Source of the DNA: Gloeocapsopsis dulcis
Lineage (GTDB): Bacteria > Cyanobacteriota > Cyanobacteriia > Cyanobacteriales > Chroococcidiopsidaceae
Direction of reading: 5' to 3'
DNA length: 64,000 nt
Assembly (NCBI RefSeq): GCF_032163395.1
Contig: NZ_CP119968.1
Span: forward strand, 357,501-421,500
Shown: positions 18,180 to 29,637 of the stretch, piece by piece
Numbering within the stretch: the first letter of the stretch is position 1
How the letters are laid out: every line of letters begins with the position of its first letter
Notes under the pieces: model-generated
The model's database searches: none
The model's input: the letters and a program-made list of their open reading frames with translations, nothing else
Told to the model about the DNA's origin: nothing
Translations under genes and position numbers: made by a program

Positions 18180-18636
18180 CTCCCACGCCTTCTATAGGCA
18201 ATTCCACGATTTCAAACCAATACTTACCTATAGTTCGCATCACCTCAACTAACGAAGCAAACGTTACTGGTTTCGTAATAAATGAGTTTGCACCAAGATC
18301 GTAGCTACGATAAATATCTTCTTCGGCTTTTGATGTGGTCAAGACAACCACGGGAATTTGACGTAAATTCGGGTCAGCTTTGATTTCTTTTAATGCCTCA
18401 CGACCGTCTTTTCTTGGCATATTCAAGTCAAGTAAAATCAACCCTGGACGTGGCGCAATGATAGCTGCAGTGTATTTGCCGCGTTGGTACAAATAATCCA
18501 TTAGCTCTTCGCCATCGGGAACAAAGTGCAGATCGTTTGCCAAACGACTTTCTGCAAATGCCTCGCGTGCAAGCATACAGTCATCTTCGTCATCGTCAGC
18601 CATTAAAATTGTGACGGTTGTGCGGCGCCTCCTCAC
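18163..18636 (-). CDS. Single-domain CheY-like response regulator (Rcp1 type)
   Basis: This 157-residue receiver has the acidic pocket MADDDEDD, the phospho-acceptor Asp in LILLDLNMPRKDG, the switch Thr in VVLTTS and the Lys in FITKPV. The extended loops and C-terminal helix match regulators of phytochrome-type kinases such as Rcp1. No output domain is present, so it is a phosphate shuttle or a binding partner. It lies between the predicted photoreceptor kinase (6 bp upstream) and the REC-PAS-kinase (17 bp overlap). Confidence 0.93.
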   Translation of the reverse strand: MRRRRTTVTILMADDDEDDCMLAREAFAESRLANDLHFVPDGEELMDYLYQRGKYTAAIIAPRPGLILLDLNMPRKDGREALKEIKADPNLRQIPVVVLTTSKAEEDIYRSYDLGANSFITKPVTFASLVEVMRTIGKYWFEIVELPIEGVGDGHGL

Positions 18637-18642
18637 TGATAT

Positions 18643-20748
18643 TCAATCTCCTCTATTATGTTTAATTGGCAGCTTGACAATAAATTTTGCTCCTGCCATA
18701 GGCTTGCTCGTTGCTGTAATGCTACCACCGTGACGTTCGGCGATTTTACGGCAGATTGCTAAACCCATACCTGTTCCTTCGTATTCGCTACGATTATGTA
18801 ACCGCTGGAAAACATTAAAGATGCGATCGAGATATTTTTCTTCAAAACCGATACCGTTATCTTCTATAATAATTTCACAAAGCTTGGTATCTAGCCATTC
18901 TTCACTATTTTGACTTTGCCAATCTTCAAATTCTTTGCTGTAAATCTTAACAATCGGTACTTGATCTGGCTGGTGAAACTTTAACGCATTACCGATTAAA
19001 TTTTGTAACAACTGCCGCATTTGGATTGCATCAGCATCAATTGTTGGTAATTCACCCAGCATGACGTGCCCATTAGTTTGCTGAATGAGTATTTCCAAAT
19101 CAGATAAAACTTCTTGTGCCACTTGGGTGAGATTAACAGGTGAAAACGGCTGTGCCCTTGTTGCAATTCGAGAAAGTGTTAGTAAGTCATCGATTAAGAC
19201 TTGCATCCGCTGGGCAGCGTTTTGCATGCGTTCTAAATAATCACGTCCTTGTTCATTGAGGACGTCACCATAGGTAGCCTTCAATCGATTACCAAAAGCT
19301 TGAATCTTACGTAATGGTTCTTGCAAGTCATGGGAGGCAACAGAAGCAAACTGCTGTAATTCTGCATTGGCGCGAGTCAGTTCTTGACGTTGCCGAGTTT
19401 CGTCTTCTAGTAGTTGTGCTTGCGCTAAAGCAATGCCAATTTGATCGCTGAGTTGTTGCAGTAGTTCAACTTCAAAGGTACTCCACTGTCGAGGAGCATT
19501 GCACTGATGCGCGATGAGTAAACCCCAAAGTTTTTCTTTGATAAAAATTGGAACAACTAAGTTGGCGACGACTTGAAATTGTTTCAAGAAGTCGATGTAG
19601 CAGTGTTTTATATCAGAATTATAAATGTCCGCAACGCAACCAATATGCCCTCGAATATATTTATCGAGGTATTTCTGTTGAAAGCAAGGATCGTAGAGGT
19701 TGCGTCCAACAATCGCGGCACATCCTGGAACAACTTCTTCTTTAACAACTTTACCCGAACCACTAGAGAACAGTTGAAATAGCACTACCCGATCGCACTG
19801 CAAAAGTTTTTGAACTTCAGTTACAGTCGTTTGTAGAATTTCCTCGATATGCAGCGAACGACGAATTTTAAAGGTGATATCCGCAAATAACTGCGATCGC
19901 AACGTTTGCCGTTGTAATTCTGCTTCAGAATGCTTGCGATCGGTAATGTCCATATCAATTCCGGTCATGCGGATCGCCGTGCCTGTCTCGTCGTAGTAAA
20001 CTTGACCTTTAGCTGCAATCCAATGAATACTACCATCTGCCCAAATTACGCGGAATTCAACCTCGTAATCGGTTTGCTGCGCGATCGCCGCAGCGATGAT
20101 TTGTTTTAAGGCTTGGCGATCTTCGGGATGAACGCTTTCTAAGAAACTTTCGTAGGTTTCAATTACCCCATTATCCGCGATGCCAATGTTAGCTGCTGCT
20201 GTACCAGAGTATCTAATTTTGTGATTGAGCAAATCCCAATCCCAAGTTCCCATATGCGCCGCATCTAAAGCTAAACGCAGTCTCTCTTCACTCACTCGGG
20301 CGCGTTCTGTCTGCTGGCGTAATTTTTCTGTTGCCCGACTTGCTTGTAATAGACGATACACCCGTTGGCGGAGTACTGCCCAGTGAATAGGTTTTGTGAT
20401 ATAGTCCGTAGCACCTGCTGCAAAAGCACGATCAACCGACTCTTGATCCTCTAGAGCAGTAATCATCAAAATTGGCGTGCGATCGCCACCAGGAAGCATT
20501 TTTAGCTGTCTGCTACAAGTAAACCCATCCATCTTTGGCATTAAGGCATCGAGTAGCACGATGTCTGGTTGCATCTGAGTATAAGCAAATAATGCTTGTT
20601 CGCCATCACTTGTCTCGACAATGCGGTAGCCGACTTGTTCCATTGCTAGCCGGAGTTGCAGCCGCGTAAATTTCTCATCATCAACAATGAGGACAAGAGG
20701 AGGATCTTGTTCGGGATCAGTAATGTTCATACTTGGCTCAGCTGACAT
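18643..20748 (-). CDS. REC-PAS-GAF-histidine kinase with a DXCF cyanobacteriochrome-type GAF domain
   Basis: The 701-residue protein has a receiver (residues 17-130, acceptor Asp67), a PAS domain (150-270), a GAF domain (285-445), HisKA (His473 in [13 protein letters not shown]) and an HATPase (575-695, [12 protein letters not shown]). The GAF domain contains DPCF at residues 353-356 and a second cysteine, Cys383, in [11 protein letters not shown]. In DXCF cyanobacteriochromes such as TePixJ, the DXCF cysteine and the canonical bilin-attaching cysteine are 28 residues apart; here Cys355 and Cys383 are also 28 apart. The following VVANLVVPI and [10 protein letters not shown] fit the family. 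I infer covalent bilin binding and blue-light absorption in one state. The residue after the canonical cysteine is Tyr instead of the more frequent His. Its start overlaps the BarA-like gene by 22 bp. Confidence 0.92.
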   Translation of the reverse strand: MSAEPSMNITDPEQDPPLVLIVDDEKFTRLQLRLAMEQVGYRIVETSDGEQALFAYTQMQPDIVLLDALMPKMDGFTCSRQLKMLPGGDRTPILMITALEDQESVDRAFAAGATDYITKPIHWAVLRQRVYRLLQASRATEKLRQQTERARVSEERLRLALDAAHMGTWDWDLLNHKIRYSGTAAANIGIADNGVIETYESFLESVHPEDRQALKQIIAAAIAQQTDYEVEFRVIWADGSIHWIAAKGQVYYDETGTAIRMTGIDMDITDRKHSEAELQRQTLRSQLFADITFKIRRSLHIEEILQTTVTEVQKLLQCDRVVLFQLFSSGSGKVVKEEVVPGCAAIVGRNLYDPCFQQKYLDKYIRGHIGCVADIYNSDIKHCYIDFLKQFQVVANLVVPIFIKEKLWGLLIAHQCNAPRQWSTFEVELLQQLSDQIGIALAQAQLLEDETRQRQELTRANAELQQFASVASHDLQEPLRKIQAFGNRLKATYGDVLNEQGRDYLERMQNAAQRMQVLIDDLLTLSRIATRAQPFSPVNLTQVAQEVLSDLEILIQQTNGHVMLGELPTIDADAIQMRQLLQNLIGNALKFHQPDQVPIVKIYSKEFEDWQSQNSEEWLDTKLCEIIIEDNGIGFEEKYLDRIFNVFQRLHNRSEYEGTGMGLAICRKIAERHGGSITATSKPMAGAKFIVKLPIKHNRGD

Positions 20749-23700
20749 TCGGCTTGCAGAGCGACTTTAACTCTAGTAAACTCGGCTACAATTTGCTTCA
20801 CCTTGGATGATATCTCGCTCCTATTGCCGTCAGTACTCATTGTTTCTAATTCTTTACTCAGTTGAGAAAGCGTCATTGCGCCAAGCGTAGCACTGCTTGA
20901 TTTGAGTGTATGTGCAGCTTTACGCAGTGCGATTGCTTCTTGGCTATCCACGGCATCAGCCATTTCTTGTAAAAGCTGTACCGAATCATCTATGTAACAA
21001 TCTATTAACTCAGGCACAATCTTCTCCGCATTTTTTCCTACCATTTTCTTCAACGATGCTAGTTTTTGGAAATCAATAGCTGTTGAATATTGGTTATCAA
21101 AAGTGGGTGACCGAGAGGCAAGAGGTTGTTGAATTCCTAGTAGTGCTTGCGTGATTTCTTCTACCTGGATAGGCTTACTAATGTATTCATTCATACCAAC
21201 TTTGAGACATTCTTCCTTGTCTTCCTGCATGGCATTAGCAGTCATCGCAATAATTTTAGGACGTACGTCCTTGGCAAACTCTTGAATAATCTGACGAGTT
21301 GCTGTCAAACCATCCATTTTGGGCATTTGCAGATCCATCAACACAACGTCATAATTTTGACGATATAAAGCAGCTAAAACTTCTAATCCATTGCTGGCAA
21401 GATCTATTTGATAACCTAATCCTTGCAAAATATGTAAAGCGATTTTTTGGTTTACGATATTGTCTTCTGCCAGCAAAATTCGCAACGGTAAGTTTGATGC
21501 AAATGTAGAGTCATTATCAACTAAATTACTGTTAGTATCATCTAATGAATTATCCCAAAGCTGACTTAAGATAGTGTAAAGGTGCGATGTTTTAATTGGT
21601 TTAGTTAGGTTGACAAAATTTAATTGAGATTGTGCAGGTGCGTCTTGGTTGCTAATTGTTGTTAATAATATTAAAGGTAACTGAGAATGCTGGCGAATTG
21701 CTGCGATTAAATCATTGCTGTGGTGTATTTGTGAATCTATAATCGCAACATCAAATAATGTACCTTGTTGAATTTGTGTAAGTGCTACTGTGGGTTCTAA
21801 ACTACAAGGAACTATCCCCCAAGATTGTGCTTGCCAAACTAAAGATTGTTGAATTGTGGGATGATCTTCCACAATTAACATCCGCTTTCCGGCAAAATGT
21901 AACAAGTTTTCTGGGGGGGAAACACTAGTATCAGTTGTTGTTGCGATCGTAAAATAAAAAGTAGAGCCTTGATCTGCACGGGTTTCAACCCAAATTCGAC
22001 CCCCCATCATCTCACATAGCTGCTTAGCGATCGCTAAGCCTAAGCCAGTTCCGCCGAATTCGCGCGTTATTGAAGCGTCGCCTTGACTAAAAGCTTGAAA
22101 TAAACGTTCTACAGTCTCAGATGAAATACCAATTCCTGTATCTTTGACTGCAAATTGAATTTCATATTCATTCTGGCGCTCTAAGCGGGCTGTAACCGAA
22201 ACGAACACTTCTCCTTGTAGTGTAAATTTAACTGAGTTGCTCAGTAGATTTACGATGACTTGTCGCAAGCGGGTGACATCGCCAACAATATTATTGGGAG
22301 TATCTGGATGAATAATATAACCTAATTCAATATTTTTCTCTGCCGCTTTAAAAGCTAAAATATCTACAGCTTCTTCAATACAAGTTCTTAAATTGAAAGC
22401 ACGCCGTTCTAGTTCTAGCTTACCTGACTCAATTTTTGATAAGTCTAAAACGTCGTTGATTAACATCAACAAAACATCACTACTTGTACGAATTGTTTCT
22501 AGAAATTCTTTTTGTTGCTGTACTAAAGGGGTACTCAACAGTAAATTCGTCATCCCGACAATCGCATTCATCGGCGTCCGAATTTCATGACTCATATTCG
22601 CGAGAAACTGACTTTTAACACGAGTTGCAGCTTCAGCGTCTGTTTTTGCCTTTTCTAATTCCTGATTCGCTTGTGACAACTCTTGAGTGCGTCGCACAAG
22701 CATTTTTTGACTATGATGTTGCTCAGTAATATCATCTAATATCCACAATCTACCAGGTACATTGTGTACCCGTGTTGCGGTACTCGAAATACTCAAAACT
22801 TTAGGTGTTTCACCCTGAAAAATCCAATGCCAATGACGAATTTCTGCTTGTGGCTGAGCAAAAAAATGTGCTGCTTGTGCAGTAATTTCGCTTTGATTGT
22901 CAGCACTGGTACGTAGTTTTGCCATTGCTTGTGCCAAAATTGGTGGTTCTACTGCACCAGGTTGTAGCCCCAATTGCGCTGCAGCCGCCTGATTAATCCA
23001 ACCTTGTTCTCCACTTTCATCAACAAAGACAACTCCCTGATGAATAGTTTCTAGCATTGCACTAAAGCGTGATCGCAGTTTATCCAGGCGGAGAGTTGTA
23101 TCAGTAAATTGTAGTAACGTGCGTAACTCGCTCAGGAGCAACTCGACAAATTGCCGCATTTGTGGAGTAATGGAGGTGTAGCGATACCAAATCAGTAAAA
23201 TTGCCCCCTTTGTACTATTTGATGTAGCAAGTGGTAACACCGCAACTGACTTAGCGCCTTGCGCGAGTAAAATATGAGAAGCATCAGGTGTTGTCGGGTA
23301 GTTGCTGTAGTAAAGACAGCGGTTTTGCGCTAATGCATCGTTAAATAATGCAGGAGTCGTGAGCGAAGCAGGAAGCACTTTTGCAGGTAGACTCGCGATT
23401 GTTTCGGCGGTAACATCATCAATCTGACGTAGGGCGATCGCTGCATCGGCACGAGTTATCTTTTGTAAAAGTGTTAATGCTTGGTTGATTAGCGTATTTG
23501 GGGTTGTACTTGTATCAGTATTAGCTAGTGTGATTAAAACTGATTGTGCTGCTAAACGCCACTCAATATCTCGGAGGAAGTTATTTGAGGGAATGCTGCT
23601 GATAACGACACCACACAATCCAATAGTGAGTAAAAGGTGTGTGGGATAAGATACACCAATCAGGAAGATAACTGCACTAATGAGTAGTGCTTGCTCAATT

Positions 23701-23867
23701 TGCAGAGGTAAACCTACGCATACAGTTAACAAAATTAACGCTAACAACAAAGATGTCCATCCTTGCCACACACCTAAGCAAACAAGAATGAGGATGCCAG
23801 CAAATAATATTGGTCTAAATGTCGGTAGCCAATCAGGATGATTTAGGTTTAGATCTGGGCGAGACAT
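20727..23867 (-). CDS. Membrane hybrid histidine kinase (BarA-like), GAF-PAS-HK-REC-REC-HPt
   Basis: The 1046-residue protein has an N-terminal block of four or five membrane helices (residues 15-95), a GAF-like domain (115-265), a PAS-like domain (270-385), a coiled coil, HisKA (about 420, [19 protein letters not shown]) and an HATPase ([20 protein letters not shown]). Two receivers follow: the first is degenerate ([12 protein letters not shown], Asp in [10 protein letters not shown]) and the second canonical ([23 protein letters not shown]). A C-terminal HPt domain has its His in [17 protein letters not shown]. This is a complete internal phosphorelay whose HPt can pass phosphate to other receivers in the operon. 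It overlaps rsbQ by 19 bp, so the two are likely translated together. Confidence 0.94.
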   Translation of the reverse strand: MSRPDLNLNHPDWLPTFRPILFAGILILVCLGVWQGWTSLLLALILLTVCVGLPLQIEQALLISAVIFLIGVSYPTHLLLTIGLCGVVISSIPSNNFLRDIEWRLAAQSVLITLANTDTSTTPNTLINQALTLLQKITRADAAIALRQIDDVTAETIASLPAKVLPASLTTPALFNDALAQNRCLYYSNYPTTPDASHILLAQGAKSVAVLPLATSNSTKGAILLIWYRYTSITPQMRQFVELLLSELRTLLQFTDTTLRLDKLRSRFSAMLETIHQGVVFVDESGEQGWINQAAAAQLGLQPGAVEPPILAQAMAKLRTSADNQSEITAQAAHFFAQPQAEIRHWHWIFQGETPKVLSISSTATRVHNVPGRLWILDDITEQHHSQKMLVRRTQELSQANQELEKAKTDAEAATRVKSQFLANMSHEIRTPMNAIVGMTNLLLSTPLVQQQKEFLETIRTSSDVLLMLINDVLDLSKIESGKLELERRAFNLRTCIEEAVDILAFKAAEKNIELGYIIHPDTPNNIVGDVTRLRQVIVNLLSNSVKFTLQGEVFVSVTARLERQNEYEIQFAVKDTGIGISSETVERLFQAFSQGDASITREFGGTGLGLAIAKQLCEMMGGRIWVETRADQGSTFYFTIATTTDTSVSPPENLLHFAGKRMLIVEDHPTIQQSLVWQAQSWGIVPCSLEPTVALTQIQQGTLFDVAIIDSQIHHSNDLIAAIRQHSQLPLILLTTISNQDAPAQSQLNFVNLTKPIKTSHLYTILSQLWDNSLDDTNSNLVDNDSTFASNLPLRILLAEDNIVNQKIALHILQGLGYQIDLASNGLEVLAALYRQNYDVVLMDLQMPKMDGLTATRQIIQEFAKDVRPKIIAMTANAMQEDKEECLKVGMNEYISKPIQVEEITQALLGIQQPLASRSPTFDNQYSTAIDFQKLASLKKMVGKNAEKIVPELIDCYIDDSVQLLQEMADAVDSQEAIALRKAAHTLKSSSATLGAMTLSQLSKELETMSTDGNRSEISSKVKQIVAEFTRVKVALQAECQLSQV

Positions 23868-24652
23868 GAGGCGATCGCGCGGGTAACGGTTTCTGGTGCG
23901 CTGATGTGGGGTAAATGTCCTGTCGTTGAGATATTTGTCAGTGTGCTGTTGGCGATCTTTTTTACCATGTACTGACCAACTTCTAGGGGTACAGCAATAT
24001 CATTATTTGATTGTAAGATATCTACAGGCGTCTTGAGTCGGGGTAACTCTTCGCGGTGATCGGACTGAAAAATTACTCGCACCACAGCTTGAGCGATATC
24101 AGGGCGAATTGCGGATAAGGTGTTTGCATACTCGATCGCGAGTTCTGGTTTATCAGGATTCCCCATTGCCAGTGGCGCAAATCCACTTGCCCAAGCATAG
24201 TAGTTCGCCGCCATCGCCGCATAAAGTGCATCTAAATCAGCTTGCTCGAAACCGCCAATATAATTGACATCATTGAGGTAGCGTGGCGATGCACTGATAA
24301 AAACTAATTTACGGAAGTATTGCGGCTCAACCAGGGCAGCTAATAAGCTCACCATACCACTAACTGAGTGACCGATTAAAACACTGTCTTTCAGTTTCAA
24401 CTCAGCACATAAATCGAGTAAATCTTCAGCATAACTATACAAACTACTGTAGCGGTGCGGACTATACGCGGCGAAGTCTGATTTTCCCGCACCGACATGA
24501 TCGAAAAGAATAATGCGATAGCTATCTCTAAAGGCTGCGACTTGATTCCGCCAGGCAGTTTGATCGGTGCCAAAACCGTGCGCAAAAATTAATGTCTGAC
24601 TACCGCTACCCAGAACATTGACATTATTCCGCTGTAGGATGCTTGTTACCAT
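23849..24652 (-). CDS. rsbQ: RsbQ/KAI2-type alpha/beta hydrolase
   Basis: RsbQ proteins are small alpha/beta hydrolases that perceive a small hydrophobic ligand and work with a PAS-containing partner; plant KAI2 and D14 hormone receptors share the fold. The 267-residue protein has the oxyanion loop [12 protein letters not shown], the nucleophile Ser96 in GHSVSG, Asp218 in QSNNDIAVP and His246 in [11 protein letters not shown]. These positions nearly match the B. subtilis RsbQ triad (Ser96, Asp219, His247). It is first in a five-gene operon of sensor kinases instead of the classic rsbP phosphatase partner. I infer that it supplies a ligand signal to the overlapping membrane kinase; the ligand is unknown. 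Confidence 0.92.
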   Translation of the reverse strand: MVTSILQRNNVNVLGSGSQTLIFAHGFGTDQTAWRNQVAAFRDSYRIILFDHVGAGKSDFAAYSPHRYSSLYSYAEDLLDLCAELKLKDSVLIGHSVSGMVSLLAALVEPQYFRKLVFISASPRYLNDVNYIGGFEQADLDALYAAMAANYYAWASGFAPLAMGNPDKPELAIEYANTLSAIRPDIAQAVVRVIFQSDHREELPRLKTPVDILQSNNDIAVPLEVGQYMVKKIANSTLTNISTTGHLPHISAPETVTRAIASCLAQI

Positions 24653-25168
24653 AAGACAGCGATCGCAATCACTTTCTATTATCCGCTGGTACTGCCGTAC
24701 TTAGATGTTAATTTAAGTGTAGCCTCCTAAAGAAGTGTCTAATTTGAGCATACAGTTAGCGATCAAAAGTTTGGTCTTCAGTATTAATACAGAATTAGCA
24801 CATACAGTTGAGGATAGCTAAAGCAAAATTCTAGTGAAAATACTCTGTTTCACCAACTTAGTTTGTCTTAAGCTCACAGAAAGAAAAGGTTGAGGAATTA
24901 ATTATGTTGGTAATAGAGCCGCTTTGTTGCAGATATATGTAAAAATCGCTTCGCCCTTTAAACTAAGGCTATCTTTAATTTGCCCTCAAGCTAGAATCTT
25001 AACTATTATATAAACCGTTGAAAAACGGAAGTGTCAAGCCGCTGCCGCTTGTTTAGAAGCAGTCTTTCATAGCTGCTGAGCGAACCTAGCCTAGCTCTGC
25101 CATAGCTAAAAGCACCTTTGAGTATTTATATACAAATCTACAAACATCAAGGGTCAGATATGTAGCTT
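24653..25168. promoter_or_regulatory. Divergent intergenic region between the rsbQ operon and the large sensor kinase
   Basis: These 516 bp hold no convincing gene. They must contain the promoters of the rsbQ operon (leftward) and the 1346-residue kinase (rightward), but I cannot place -35/-10 boxes with confidence. One stretch near 24920 (GCCGCTTTGTTGCAGATAT) vaguely resembles an insertion-sequence end, with no partner found. Confidence 0.4.
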
Positions 25169-28100
25169 ATGCGAACAAGTGAACAAATAAAGAATGAGAT
25201 TGAGGAAAAGTTTGGTTTCTTTCCTCCCTTCTTTAGCCCAGCGGTACAGACTCCACTAGTGTTGGAAAACCTTTGGCAGCAGACAGTAAATGCCTATGTC
25301 GATAATCCTCTGCCAATCTTATTTAAGGAAAAGCTCTCCGCTTACCTGTCGCGTTACTGTCCCGTTCCCTACAGCATGATCTGCCACAGCTGTTCCCTAC
25401 ACGATTTGGGAATGAAAGCATGGGAGGTGTTAGAGCTACTTGAATCGCCCCCACCAACACAAGCGGATGTTGATGAATACCTAAGTATTCTCAGTCAAGT
25501 ACCTGGTGGACTGAGTGACTTGCCATCAAACTTGGTAATCCAAGAGAGCCTACTCTATTGTTCTATATTTATTGCCCTCGAAAAAGAGAAAGCTGAATAC
25601 TGCCGGACTGAGCTATGTCAATTTCTAGGTGCTACGAATTTTCAGCACTTAGTCATGCTTATCGGTTATCTCAAGACTTGTCATGTGTGGATGGAGTCCC
25701 ATCCTGAAGTGGAATATGAAACTGACAAGCGAGTTATTAATAATCTGAGTGTCTTAATTGAGGATGAGCCTAGTTTAGCTGACTTCTTTGATAACTACGT
25801 CGAGAGGGTTAGACGCGAACGCCAAGGTTCTCGGCTAGCTACGAGCAGCTTAGCATTACTCGAAAGCGAAGAGCGTTTCAGGTTGTTAACTAAGAGTATT
25901 ACAGACTACGCAATTTTCATGCTAGATCCCAACGGACAGATTGTCAGTTGGAACGCTGGAGCAGAACGTATTAAAGGTTATCAGGCAAATGAGATTATCG
26001 GTCAACATTTCTCCTGCTTTTATACCAGTGAGGATATTCAACACGGTAAGCCCAAGCGAAATTTACAGATTGCGGCAACCGAAGGTAGTTTTGAAGAAGA
26101 AGCCTGGCGGTTACGTAAGGACGGATCGCGATTTTGGGCGAATGTCATATTGACTACACTAAAAGACGAGGCGGGAAATCTCAAAGGTTTCGCGAAAGTG
26201 GCGCGGGACATGACCGAGCGCAAGCGGGCAGAAGAGGCGCTCAAAAAGGCTAATGATGCCCTAGAAATCAGAGTGGAAGGGCGTACGACTGAATTAAAAA
26301 ATGCTATTTCGCAATTGCAAAGCGAGATTATTGAGCGCCAGCGGATGGAAAAGACGCTCCAGGAAAGCCAAACTCGCCTAAAACTCATCAATAGCATATC
26401 GACCGCTGGAATTGCGTTAAATATGTCGGTTGAGAAAACTATTGAACGCACCTTAAAACAGCTCAGTGAATATTTCAAGACCTTTCGAGTTGTTTACTCA
26501 ATCATTGATAAACAAGGCAACTTGACTGTAATTGATTCCATAGAACCTCAAGGAATGCCACTACTAAAGGGGCTAGTGTTAGATTTGACTTTGACACCGG
26601 AATATGCGATCGCTCTGTGCATGAAAGAAGCAGTTATTGTTGAGGAGGTTGCCCAAGACATGCGGTTAGCGCCTCTAGCTGCAGCAATATTAGCTAAGGG
26701 TACCCAAGCACTACTTAATGTGCCGTTTCAGCATCCAGACAATTTGGTAGGTCTGCTGTGTTTTGAGTCATCAGAACCTCGGAAATGGAGTGAGCATGAG
26801 AGCGCAACACTAATAGAAATTGCTCAATACCTATCCATCCTGACTAAGAACGCCCAGGCACAAAAAGAACGTCAGCAAGCAGAAGAAGCCCTACAAGGAT
26901 CTCACCAACAATGTGAAATAACAGTTATTAATCGTACTACCGAACTTGCGAAAGCAAATGAAGAATTAATAAGTGAAATCAACGAACGCAAGCAGGTAGA
27001 GTCAGAACTACAAGCATCACATAAAGACTTAGCGGATATCAAGTTTGCCCTGGATCAATCTTCAATTGTGGCGATTACCGATCCCAAGGGAACAATTAAC
27101 TACGTTAACGATAGGTTCTGTGAAATTTCCAAATATGCTAGGGAAGAACTACTGGGACAGAACCACCGGATCATTAATTCTGGTTACCACCCACAGGCAT
27201 TCTTTAGACAAATGTGGGCGACCATTAGTAATGGGCAAGTCTGGCAAGGCGAGATCAAAAACCGAGCCAAGGACGGCACTTTTTACTGGGTGGATACAAC
27301 CATTGTGCCCTTCTTGAACGCGGAGGGAGAACCTTATCAGTATGTGGCAATTCGCAGTGATATCACTGAGCGTAAGCAAACAGAGGAGACACTGCGGCAG
27401 CAAACGGATCGGGAGCGGCTTGTAGAACTGATGACCCAACGCCTCCGCCAGTCTCTTAACCTTCAAGAGATTCTTAATACCACGGTAGCAGAAGTTCGAC
27501 AGTTTCTTGCCTGCGACCGAGTGTTTATCCATCGCTTTGAGTCTGACTCAAGCGGAATTGTTGTTGTAGAATCTGTAGCTCCCGATTGGACATCTATTCT
27601 AGACACGAAAATCCAAGGCTCCTATTTGGTAGAAGCTACTGGCGAGGGATATCAGGGTTACATCCAAGCTGTGGCAGATATCTACGCAGGAGGTTTAAAC
27701 CAGCGTTATGTCAATTTTCTGGCTCAGTTTCAGGCTCGGTCTATTTTGGTAGTTCCGATTTTGCAGGAGGAAAAGTTGTGGGGACTACTAATTGCCCATC
27801 ACTGCTCAGAGCCACGGCAATGGCAGCCGCTTGAGATTGAGTTGCTCAAGCACTTGGCAACCCAAGCCGCGATCGCCATCCAACAATCGGAACTTTATCA
27901 ACAGGTGCGGCAGCTCAATACTACCCTAGAGTGCCAAGTACAAGAGCGGACAACACAATTGCAGCAGTCTTTGGAGTTTGAAGCAACGCTGAAACGGATC
28001 ACTGACAAAGTGCGTGACAGTCTCGACGAAAGTCAACTGCTACACATTGCGATGCAGGAATTAGTCCTCGCCCTAGACTTAATCTGCTGTGATACGTCTT

Positions 28101-29209
28101 TGTACAACCTGGCAAACAACACTTCGACTGTTCGTTACGCGCATACAGCCTCTAGCGCAGAAGAGACCGTTGTCAGTGTCTCTTCTGTAGGACACACCGT
28201 GCAAATGACAGACTTTCCTGAAGGTTACCGTCAGCTACGGCAGGGTCAGTATTTTCAATTCTGTGACATAACTCCTGATGTTGTCCGGAGTCAGGTGGCA
28301 GTTCTAGCTTGTCCGATTGTTGATGACCAGGATATTTTAGGCGACCTGTGGCTATTCAACCATAAGCAAGATCCCTTTGATGAACTAGAGATTCGCTTAG
28401 TACAGCAGGTGGCGAATCAATGTGCAATCTCCATTCGTCAAGCCCGACTATACCAAGCGGCTACTGCACAAGTTGAGGAACTAGAAAAACTAAATCAGCT
28501 CAAAGACGACTTCCTAAGTACCGTTTCCCACGAATTGCGGACTCCGATCGCCAACATGAAGATGGCGCTCTCTATGCTAAAACTTTCTCCTACACCTGAA
28601 AAAAGCCAGCGTTATCTGGAGATTTTGCAAACCGAGTGCGCCCGTGAAAATGAGTTGATCAACGAACTACTAGATTTACAACGACTGGAAGCAGGATCTT
28701 ATTCCATCTTGCTTAACGAGGCTATAAACCTACAAGAAATTTTGCCTACTATAATTGAGCCGTTTCGCGTCCGCACTGGACAACGCGAGCAAACTTTACA
28801 AATTAATCTTCCCCATGAGTTGCCCTCTTTGATCTCAGAGCGTGCCAGTTTGGAAAGGATCTTAGCAGAACTCTTGAATAATGCTTGCAAATACACTCCT
28901 GCTGGTGGTGAAATTGTCATGGGCGTTTGCCAAAAGTCTGCTGAAGCAGCAACTATATTTACCATCAGTAATCCTGCAGAGATTCCTCAAGACCAATTGT
29001 CACGTATCTTTGAGAAATTTTATCGCGTGCCCAAGGGCGATCGCTGGAAACAGGGCGGTACTGGGTTAGGGCTAGCTCTAGTACAGAAGTTAGTTGAGCA
29101 TCTACAGGGTACTATCACAGTTGAAAGTGCTAATGGCTGGACTACTTTTACCGTCGTGTTACCTAATCAGCCTAGTTGTCAAATTCAGGTGTTTTCTGTG
29201 CCAATTTGA
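25169..29209 (+). CDS. 1346-residue multi-domain sensor histidine kinase with a cysteine-rich N-terminal domain
   Basis: The domain order is: residues 1-210, an AhpD/carboxymuconolactone-decarboxylase-like region containing [20 protein letters not shown] (Cys64, Cys72, Cys75, His78); PAS (230-350); coiled coil; GAF (405-560); coiled coil; PAS (615-740, [16 protein letters not shown]); GAF (755-905); GAF (935-1090); HisKA (about 1110, [15 protein letters not shown]) and HATPase (1210-1335, [16 protein letters not shown]). No membrane segment is seen. The second GAF is phytochrome-like but has Arg where the bilin cysteine would be and lacks DXCF, so it should not bind bilin. The N-terminal CxxC suggests redox or peroxide input. 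There is no receiver next to it. It is transcribed away from the rsbQ operon, and a terminator for the opposite strand lies just beyond its stop. Confidence 0.9.
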   Translation: MRTSEQIKNEIEEKFGFFPPFFSPAVQTPLVLENLWQQTVNAYVDNPLPILFKEKLSAYLSRYCPVPYSMICHSCSLHDLGMKAWEVLELLESPPPTQADVDEYLSILSQVPGGLSDLPSNLVIQESLLYCSIFIALEKEKAEYCRTELCQFLGATNFQHLVMLIGYLKTCHVWMESHPEVEYETDKRVINNLSVLIEDEPSLADFFDNYVERVRRERQGSRLATSSLALLESEERFRLLTKSITDYAIFMLDPNGQIVSWNAGAERIKGYQANEIIGQHFSCFYTSEDIQHGKPKRNLQIAATEGSFEEEAWRLRKDGSRFWANVILTTLKDEAGNLKGFAKVARDMTERKRAEEALKKANDALEIRVEGRTTELKNAISQLQSEIIERQRMEKTLQESQTRLKLINSISTAGIALNMSVEKTIERTLKQLSEYFKTFRVVYSIIDKQGNLTVIDSIEPQGMPLLKGLVLDLTLTPEYAIALCMKEAVIVEEVAQDMRLAPLAAAILAKGTQALLNVPFQHPDNLVGLLCFESSEPRKWSEHESATLIEIAQYLSILTKNAQAQKERQQAEEALQGSHQQCEITVINRTTELAKANEELISEINERKQVESELQASHKDLADIKFALDQSSIVAITDPKGTINYVNDRFCEISKYAREELLGQNHRIINSGYHPQAFFRQMWATISNGQVWQGEIKNRAKDGTFYWVDTTIVPFLNAEGEPYQYVAIRSDITERKQTEETLRQQTDRERLVELMTQRLRQSLNLQEILNTTVAEVRQFLACDRVFIHRFESDSSGIVVVESVAPDWTSILDTKIQGSYLVEATGEGYQGYIQAVADIYAGGLNQRYVNFLAQFQARSILVVPILQEEKLWGLLIAHHCSEPRQWQPLEIELLKHLATQAAIAIQQSELYQQVRQLNTTLECQVQERTTQLQQSLEFEATLKRITDKVRDSLDESQLLHIAMQELVLALDLICCDTSLYNLANNTSTVRYAHTASSAEETVVSVSSVGHTVQMTDFPEGYRQLRQGQYFQFCDITPDVVRSQVAVLACPIVDDQDILGDLWLFNHKQDPFDELEIRLVQQVANQCAISIRQARLYQAATAQVEELEKLNQLKDDFLSTVSHELRTPIANMKMALSMLKLSPTPEKSQRYLEILQTECARENELINELLDLQRLEAGSYSILLNEAINLQEILPTIIEPFRVRTGQREQTLQINLPHELPSLISERASLERILAELLNNACKYTPAGGEIVMGVCQKSAEAATIFTISNPAEIPQDQLSRIFEKFYRVPKGDRWKQGGTGLGLALVQKLVEHLQGTITVESANGWTTFTVVLPNQPSCQIQVFSVPI

Positions 29210-29272
29210 AACTAGTTTTACTACAAAAGAATTTCTAAACTTAAAGTTTGACTCGCTTTAATTACGAATTAC

Positions 29273-29310
29273 AAATAAAAAACGGTAGAGTTTTACTTGT
29301 CTCTACCGTT
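29273..29310 (-). terminator. Rho-independent terminator after the clpC 3' copy
   Basis: A perfect ten-base stem (AACGGTAGAG/CTCTACCGTT) with a ten-base loop is followed on the minus strand by TTTTATTTG. It lies 23 bp past the stop of the clpC fragment and is probably the original clpC terminator. It can also slow transcription from the kinase side. Confidence 0.8.
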
Positions 29311-29332
29311 TAATCTTTGTAAAATTGATGAC

Positions 29333-29606
29333 TTACTGCTTGACAGCTTGAGGTAACAATTCCCGTCGCTGTTCAGCCAGTACTTTGACGTTACCAGTGT
29401 CATCAACATCAACGACAGCTGTATCACCATCTTTGATGCGTCCTGATAAGATCTCTTCAGCCAAACTGTCTTCAAGTAAGCGCATAATCGCCCGACGTAA
29501 TGGTCTGGCACCGTAGCTAGGATTGTAGCCTTCTTCGACGAGACGATCTTTGAAACGTTCGGTAACTTCTAGCGTGATTCCCTTCTCAGTTAAGCGATTA
29601 AACACT
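29333..29606 (-). repeat. Direct repeat of the clpC 3' end, copy 1
   Basis: About 273 bp match 36628-36901 with about five internal mismatches by eye (roughly 98% identity), in the same orientation. Similarity begins at the stop codon (TAA here, TAG in clpC) and ends sharply after TTAAACACT. The distance between the copies is 7295 bp. Confidence 0.93.
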
Positions 29607-29617
29607 ATAAAACCCAA
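29333..29617 (-). pseudogene. ClpC C-terminal fragment (duplicate of the clpC 3' end)
   Basis: The last 90 codons of clpC are repeated here: [20 protein letters not shown] through [17 protein letters not shown] to LLPQAVKQ, differing from full-length ClpC by very few residues (final VKQ against VEQ). This covers only the small C-terminal part of the second ATPase domain. The open frame reaches back to a TTG at 29617 with a few unrelated residues and no good ribosome site. It lies 20 bp after the P-type ATPase stop and could be read through from it, but I regard it as a recombination scar. Confidence 0.9.
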
Positions 29618-29637
29618 AAATTGTTAAATTACTGCAA

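Noticed and set aside
24905-24945. Insertion-sequence end similar to GGCTTTGTTGCA
   Set aside because: Only a weak partial match, with no inverted partner or transposase nearby.
26038-26478. 146-residue open frame antisense to the large kinase
   Set aside because: Low-complexity Ser/Arg-rich composition and opposite to a conserved PAS/GAF region.
27500-27870. Phytochrome-like GAF domain in the 1346-residue kinase as another photoreceptor
   Set aside because: The position of the bilin cysteine is Arg ([12 protein letters not shown]) and there is no DXCF, so chromophore attachment is not supported.
29333-29617. The 94-codon clpC fragment as a functional small gene
   Set aside because: No ribosome site at TTG 29617, only part of one domain, and it is almost identical to the clpC end, so a recombination scar is the simpler explanation.
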